This document shows, in pieces, positions 9,584 through 15,194 of a stretch of DNA of 15,194 bases. The notes under the pieces are model-generated. The model saw only the letters and a program-made list of their open reading frames with translations, did no database searches and was not told the DNA's origin. The stretch lies in NCBI GenBank assembly GCA_900617975.1, contig UZAE01001100.1, forward strand, positions 1 through 15,194. The letters are read 5' to 3'. Origin of the DNA: Rodentolepis nana (Eukaryota; Platyhelminthes; Cestoda; Cyclophyllidea; Hymenolepididae). The position numbers and the translations under genes are program-made. The stretch's first letter is position 1. Each line of letters opens with the position of its first letter.

Positions 9584-10360
9584 CTAAACCTCTTGTGCCT
9601 TTTCGTGCTGTTCTTTTGTAACTTTCTTCTTTTCTACAATGTCACGCTTCTTAATGATATCATCTAAAGTATCCATGGCAAAGCTTGAACGGAGTTTCTT
9701 TATAATCCCTTTACGATAAGGAAGGTCTTCTAGTGGACAAATTTTCTCGACAGTCTTCTCAATACAATGCCAAACATCATTATACTGAATTTTTTTTGTA
9801 GGACTTGGATTCTTCAGATTAAGTTTTTGTACTCGAGTCTCTAGTGGTTTCACGAAATCCACATTGGATTTTTTAAAGTGGGCTAAAACTTTTGCAGAGT
9901 ATACTATTTCGTTGCCCAGAAAGAGCTCCGCTAGCCACGCAATAGTCTTTTTTTCCACAATTTCAATTTTCGAGTCACCATCTCGTGTAACTGTCCATTC
10001 GATAACATAGGAAGGTTGAAAAGCCGAAGCTCCACGCTGCATTAAAGTTCGGATGCATTCGAGGGCATTGTTGCGAAGGGCATAATAAAGGAGAGGACAG
10101 ATGGTAATAATCTTTCTCGCTGGTTTTTGTGGCACGCCGGTCTCCTGGTAGAAGAACCTGCAAATAATTGACGAGTGTTTTCGTAAATAATCCGACAAAT
10201 ATGATGCCGAGTCGCGTTTTATTGCGCTAATAATCGCGTAATCGACTGCATAAGTAGGAAGATCGATATCAATAGAAGGATTAACTTCACGTCCTCTTAA
10301 GCAATCTAGTTCCTGATGTAGATTCTCGAATTTTCGGTTGATTATTAAATCTGCTGACAT
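9584..10360 (-). CDS. Unidentified 258-aa protein with an ankyrin-like segment, single exon
   Basis: I do not recognise the family. The ORF opens with ATG (10360-10358) preceded by an in-frame TAA 21 bases upstream, so it is 5' complete as read. It ends in TAG with a poly(A) signal about 100 bases on. Residues 88-112 (CPLLYYALRNN, ECIRTLMQRGAS) resemble one ankyrin repeat (xPLxxAxxxxxxxCxxxLLxxGA). Residues 40-64 (YAIISAIKRDSASYLSDYLRK) could be a second, weaker repeat. Residues 190-225 include two cysteines and alternate charged and hydrophobic positions. The C-terminus (about 229-256) is rich in K, E and D and probably helical. There is no signal peptide and no membrane segment. The gene converges with API5. 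It could be a rapidly evolving lineage-specific gene; the ankyrin call is pattern recognition only. Confidence 0.7.
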   Translation of the reverse strand: MSADLIINRKFENLHQELDCLRGREVNPSIDIDLPTYAVDYAIISAIKRDSASYLSDYLRKHSSIICRFFYQETGVPQKPARKIITICPLLYYALRNNALECIRTLMQRGASAFQPSYVIEWTVTRDGDSKIEIVEKKTIAWLAELFLGNEIVYSAKVLAHFKKSNVDFVKPLETRVQKLNLKNPSPTKKIQYNDVWHCIEKTVEKICPLEDLPYRKGIIKKLRSSFAMDTLDDIIKKRDIVEKKKVTKEQHEKAQEV

Positions 10361-11680
10361 GCTTTTTGACCTGTTCTGTTAGCCACTGGTACTGTACAGT
10401 GTGTGGCAGAATTGAATTGCATGTGGACGTATATTATTGATCTGCTGTTTTAAGCGGAATCATTTACATAGGGTAGAAGTGAAAGATTGGAAGGCATAAA
10501 GGAAAAATTTTCAATGGCAAATTCTGAAATTTTTTTAAAATTGAAATAACATATTACGATATTTTATTCGGCCAAAAGTGGAAATTATATTATTTAAACT
10601 GATACGCGAGTGAGTTACCTATGTCCTATCGAACTACAAAAAGTTACCAATGAATTATCTGAGTCATAAGAAGCCATTTTAATTTATTCATGTACCGCTA
10701 AGTTAAATTGCTAATTTTTCTACTTTACATTACAGTTTATTATTATTTGCCCAATAGTTGCTGTCACTATTTGATATATATAACAAGAAATGACTTTATA
10801 TTACAAAAAAGCTGTGGGCAACAAAACGCTAGCAATGCTCATCCATGGAATCTCATTCGCAATAGAACATTCTGGAAAGAGTGGCGCGCTAATTATCCCG
10901 CAGCCAGCATATGCGGTCTCGCTAATAACCACGTTAGGAAGCATACGTGGTGGTGAACCCAGAGACCTTTCAGCCAATTAACCTTCAATAGTCAGCGCAT
11001 GACCAACGTGTCGAAAGTTGCTCTTAATGACTAAGCCCCGTGATAGATACATACAGTCTAGGTAAATGTGTTCCCTCCCATATGTCTGTTTCCTCTATAA
11101 TCATGAGTTGGCTTTGGTAACTTCGGGGGCCTTTCCATACTGGAGGACGTAGCGGAACAAATGGACACTTGCGGATGATAGGGAGCAGAAAATTATCGCA
11201 CCCACTTAAGTGCATGGTATGAACACGCTTGCATTAAAGGATTTTTTGATTTCAATAAACCACGCTTTCAAGATTCGATCATCACCTACGACATGTGCGG
11301 AGAAATCGAAATAGCAAATATGCTAGAAACTGTGTTGAGCAATTTTCCCAGAAACTAAAACTAGACCCGTAATTCAAGCTTGCTTCATTAACATGCAACG
11401 ACTAAAACCACGAACTGAATGCTGATAGAATTTCAACAAACATCGAATAGACGCGGTATGTTCCACACTAGCACAATTCCAGCTAAATTTAAATACTTTG
11501 GTAAGTGAGAGAACAATGAAATAGAGAACGGGACGTTCGACACATCACAAAAATAATTAAGATCAGGGAGTCATTAGCCGCCCCTTAAAGAACCATGGAC
11601 GTGCGAGTAATTATTCATTCGTCAAAGTAGTAAAAAATAAATAAAATGTATTTACAAATATACACAACGGACAAGGCCTT
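10361..11680. other. Intergenic stretch with a GC-richer, ORF-dense patch
   Basis: It lies between the start of the 258-aa gene and the end of ADAT2. About 10800-11220 is visibly richer in G+C than its surroundings and has overlapping short open frames on both strands (10708-10956 and 10790-10981 plus; 11024-11215 minus). None resembles a protein I know. It may be a decayed mobile element or a nonconserved exon. The promoter of the 258-aa gene probably lies near 10361-10500. No canonical AATAAA for ADAT2 was found close to its stop. Confidence 0.4.
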
Positions 11681-12333
<653 letters not shown>

Positions 12334-12717
12334 CTATATGAAATGCTTATGCATCAATTGGATTAAATTTTTTACTTAATTTAATCAATCAACTATTAAG
12401 AGCAAATGCCAAATGTGTTTATTTTAGCGCATTTATTGAATTTACTATTTGGTAATATTCCTGTACACGGTCGACTAAAAATCTGTCAGACGTCCGTCAA
12501 CCTAATATTAATTTATCTTCCGTAAAAAATATGGGAAATTTTACTGATTTGCCAAAGACGCTTTCTCTTCTATTAACCGAGTTTCTGACGTCAAGAATAT
12601 TCGAAAACGTAGGTCTCCTAAATACTTAACCCAATATTTAAAGCTTCCATTTTAAAAAAATTATATTCTTAAAAATTATTTATAATTTTCCGTATAAATA
12701 CGAAATACGAAAGAATA

Positions 12718-12774
12718 GCAGTTTATAGCTAAAAAACTGCAAATAATTTTACTAATCAGGCAGTTATTACTGCC
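12718..12774. repeat. Two neighbouring small hairpins
   Basis: Stem GCAGTTT/AAACTGC (12718-12724 with 12734-12740) has a 9-base loop. Stem GGCAGT/ACTGCC (12759-12764 with 12769-12774) has a TATT loop. Both stems contain the same GCAGT core. The function is unknown, and chance is possible in AT-rich DNA. Confidence 0.4.
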
Positions 12775-14153
12775 AACTGGAAAAATATTTTTCAGTGCAT
12801 TTTCTCCTAATAATTTTAAAATAATACAGAGTTCATTATTAAACCTACTTTAGCATTTAAAATTTTAAATGTTTATTGATATTCAGTCAAGTTCTAATGA
12901 TCATTAGAAAATTATTTCGAATTTTCCCAATCGTAGAATAATTTACTTTATAATACTCGATATTAAAGATTGTAATACTAATAATTTATATAGTTCATCT
13001 TCATTTTGGAAAGCTAAGAAAAGTAGCTTTTCGAATTTTCCATTCTTGCGAAATCATTTCGATTGAAATTTGTGCGAAGATCATTTTGAATATAGTTGCT
13101 TTTTCTTCCAGAGCTTACTCTAAGAGAAACAACTTTTGGCCATCAACATTTTAAGTTTTATTGTCAGATTCAGTTAAATAGTGTCTCATTTATTGATACT
13201 TTGAAAGAATGAATGAGCACCTCAAGTCTAATAATAGGTGAGACAACAGTTAGTCAGATGCATAGATTGGAATCTCAGAATAAATCTTATGATTTGGTTT
13301 CTCTTGATTTCTTGAATATTAATTGCTGGTGACCTTGTATACTTCTGATTTTCACTGCTGAGGTCCGGTTTTGTAAATTTGTAGAAACTACGGAAACCAC
13401 AATTATGTATGAAGACAAAAGGTGGTTAAGTGGATGATGGAACAGGGAGAAATATTCGAGATAAACAGGAAATCTTGCGCAATAGTAGAACATTTAATCA
13501 TCTAAATCATACGATGATAACGTGTCTTTTGCTCGTGCAACACTTATGGTGCAATGATTTAATTTCGAACAGTGATCAACAAATCTGAAAGCTGGTCAAT
13601 CCAAAGTGTAAAACTTAATGGATGTATTAAAGTAAGGAGAGGAGATTTCTAAAAGTCTATGCTAAATGAGCGAATATTTCTTACGAATTAAGCACTAGTG
13701 TACCTTATGCGTGTTCAGACGCTAAGTTTTCCGATCGACTTGTTTAAATGAAGCTCAGCCGTTTTTGAATTAGGCTAATAGATTTATGAGAAATCATTCG
13801 GTTATTAAGTAAAGGTGGCCCTTTGTGCTGTTTATGCTAGCCTGTAGGCTTATGTAACGATTATCCACGAAGATTCTATTTTCATTGATTAAAACGCATC
13901 ATCAGCTATTTTGAATAGCAAAATGTATGCTGTGCACGTGACATGTATTACAACCAATGTTCCGTCAAATGCACTTGGATTTTAATCCCCAAAGGTCTCG
14001 TGTAGCATTTGGGTGAAAGTCACCGCCAAATATTGGTTATTAAACTTGAAAGAATCCTAGCTTTTACTCTTTTAACCTTTCTTTCACGATTGCACCCAAT
14101 TGTGGGAATTTGTTGGTATGCATTGTAACCTTTACGCAGGAGTTGAGTTGCTA

Positions 14154-14159
14154 TTTATT
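14154..14159 (-). terminator. Candidate poly(A) signal AATAAA for the 101-aa gene
   Basis: A canonical hexamer on the minus strand about 150 bases after the TAG that ends the predicted two-exon gene. It supports that gene only weakly, because AT-rich DNA contains such hexamers by chance. Confidence 0.35.
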
Positions 14160-14309
14160 TAGAATAAATGATTCCTTAATTTTTTAATAAGGGCTGACTC
14201 TACTCATTTTATATGGAATTGAATTAAGAACTAGATCGTCGTTTCTATTTTCTCTGACCATTTCGAGTTGTTACCTTGTGCCACTATTTACAACTAAATT
14301 AAAATCTCT

Positions 14310-14667
14310 CTACTGTTTCAATTTCGGACTCATTGAACTGCTCATATAAGATTTTGACAGATACTTGTCGAAGTATTGTCTAAAGAGGAGAGGGTTCAAC
14401 TCAGTTGATCGATAATTTTCTGGAACTTTCAAGATGAACACTCGTGGTTCATAAGCAGAATCCGCGATAAGACTTTTTGATACAAGGTATGTTGCCGAAG
14501 ATGAATGGAAGTCTGAGTCAAATTTCAACTTAGTAAGAAATTGGAGACTATGAATGAAAATATGCAAATTAATTAATCACCCTTGAGTGACCCAAATTGG
14601 AAGCTCGTACAAAATCGGTAGCGTTACCTATGTATTCGTTAGCATCTCCATCTTCACCCATGGTCAT
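14310..14667 (-). CDS. Possible two-exon gene for an unidentified 101-aa protein
   Basis: I do not recognise the product. Predicted exons are 14667-14581 (29 codons) and 14528-14310 (72 codons plus TAG). They are joined by a 52-bp phase-0 intron with donor AGG|GTGATT and acceptor TTCTTACTAAG|TTG. Exon 1 begins MTMGEDGDANEYIG and has an in-frame TAA six bases before the ATG. Exon 2 reads SSSATYLVSKSLIADSAYEP, then FILKVPENYRSTELNPLLF and FRQYFDKYLSKSY, a mixed hydrophobic and charged pattern more protein-like than the neighbouring open frames. There is no signal peptide or membrane segment. Intron phase and small size match the other genes here. It could instead be the last exons of a larger gene, or chance. 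Confidence 0.4.
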
Positions 14668-14821
14668 ATTTTAGCGTCAGTTAATGAGAGAATTATTTCC
14701 ATAAATTAGGTCGGTACATAAAACTGCAGCTGACTTAGGCAGATTCTCCTGTGTATGGTTCTGCACTTTAATAATATCATTTATCTTATATTAAGAGCAA
14801 TGGGTAATTTTCACAAAGCTT

Positions 14822-14834
14822 ATTTTACTAATGA
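14822..14834 (+). repeat. Left target-site duplication (13 bp)
   Basis: ATTTTACTAATGA, identical to 15146-15158. The two copies directly abut the element at 14835-15145, as expected after target-primed reverse transcription. Confidence 0.85.
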
Positions 14835-15145
14835 GGGGCGTGCGATACACTTACCTCCACGTGGTGCACCCTGGGCAACGTATACTCATACGGCAAAAAG
14901 TCAACCGGCAGTTGACTTCTGACTTCAAACTACCATCATCCCACTGTATGTTATATTCGACCACTTCCACAGTACTACATCACTTTTTTTCTAAATTTTC
15001 AACCTTCGTCTTTGAAACACTCTTCAGTACCTCCCCCCTCTCTCGACTTTTTTCACTTTGATGTTCCTCCTCCCCTCTATGAAGCCCGAAGTCAACTAAA
15101 GGGCTAATGATAACCATCAAAACGCCTGCCATTTGATATAAATAA
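14835..15145 (+). mobile_element. Complete retroposed SINE-like element, copy C (311 bp)
   Basis: It is bounded by perfect 13-bp direct repeats. The head (GGGGCGTGCGATACACTT, then CCACGTGGTGCACC and TGGGCAACGTATACTC) and the pyrimidine-rich middle match copy B in SPT5 intron 4. The tail (GAAGTCAA, AGGGCTAATGATAA, GCCTGCCATTTGA) matches copy A. It ends in ATATAAATAA rather than a long poly(A). TGGGCAACG (14872-14880) and CTTCAAACT (14923-14931) are weak candidates for Pol III A and B boxes, so a tRNA origin is uncertain. A short open frame starting at 14831 inside it encodes nothing I recognise. It could also be a 5'-truncated LINE copy. Confidence 0.8.
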
Positions 15146-15158
15146 ATTTTACTAATGA
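15146..15158 (+). repeat. Right target-site duplication (13 bp)
   Basis: ATTTTACTAATGA, the second copy of 14822-14834. It immediately follows the AT-rich 3' end of the element. Confidence 0.85.
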
Positions 15159-15194
15159 ATCCGGAAATTTATCTCAAAGTTACCTTTTAAAATT

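Noticed and set aside
10708..11035. Mitochondrial-origin insert, since reading TGA as Trp extends one frame
   Set aside because: The translated sequence resembles no mitochondrial protein, and the extension depends on a single stop.
11565..11590. A reverse-strand copy of the element tail (TCATTAGCC followed by CCCTTAAAG)
   Set aside because: Only about nine contiguous bases match the reversed tail and the rest does not align.
14831..15061. Plus-strand 76-codon open frame at the right end
   Set aside because: It lies almost wholly inside the retroposed element, begins within the target-site duplication, and the frame is not kept in the other copy.

Overview
The window looks like nuclear DNA from an animal, most likely a flatworm (Platyhelminthes). 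It is AT-rich, uses the standard code, and holds intron-split genes for metazoan housekeeping proteins. Several introns are only 33-35 bp long, a size typical of flatworm micro-introns. The group is inferred from intron size and overall look only; no species or class can be assigned.

Layout. Positions 1-4248 (minus strand) carry five coding exons of SPT5, the large DSIF transcription-elongation subunit. Its 3' part (KOW5 and C-terminal repeats) lies beyond the left edge. Introns 4 and 5 of SPT5 hold antisense copies of a dispersed element. A 380-bp gap (4249-4628) separates SPT5 from a divergent plus-strand gene, API5 (4629-7425, four exons, 511 aa), with a poly(A) signal at 7576. After about 1.9 kb without a recognisable gene, including a tRNA-like SINE fragment near 9240-9378, comes a minus-strand single-exon ORF of 258 aa (9584-10360). 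It has an ankyrin-like segment and no family I recognise. About 1.3 kb further on is ADAT2 (11681-12222, minus, two exons, 35-bp intron), the catalytic subunit of the tRNA A34 deaminase. Then come about 2 kb of AT-rich DNA with small hairpins. Near the right end are a possible two-exon small gene (14310-14667, minus, 101 aa) and a 311-bp retroposed element (14835-15145) flanked by a perfect 13-bp target-site duplication.

Functional links. SPT5 and API5 probably share a bidirectional promoter. API5 and the 258-aa gene converge. The recognised genes are housekeeping functions (RNA polymerase II elongation, survival/nuclear scaffold, tRNA wobble editing) with no evident common pathway. The least explained parts are the small-element family with a shared 3' tail, the unidentified 258-aa and 101-aa proteins, and a 29-nt intron-like block just before the API5 start codon.
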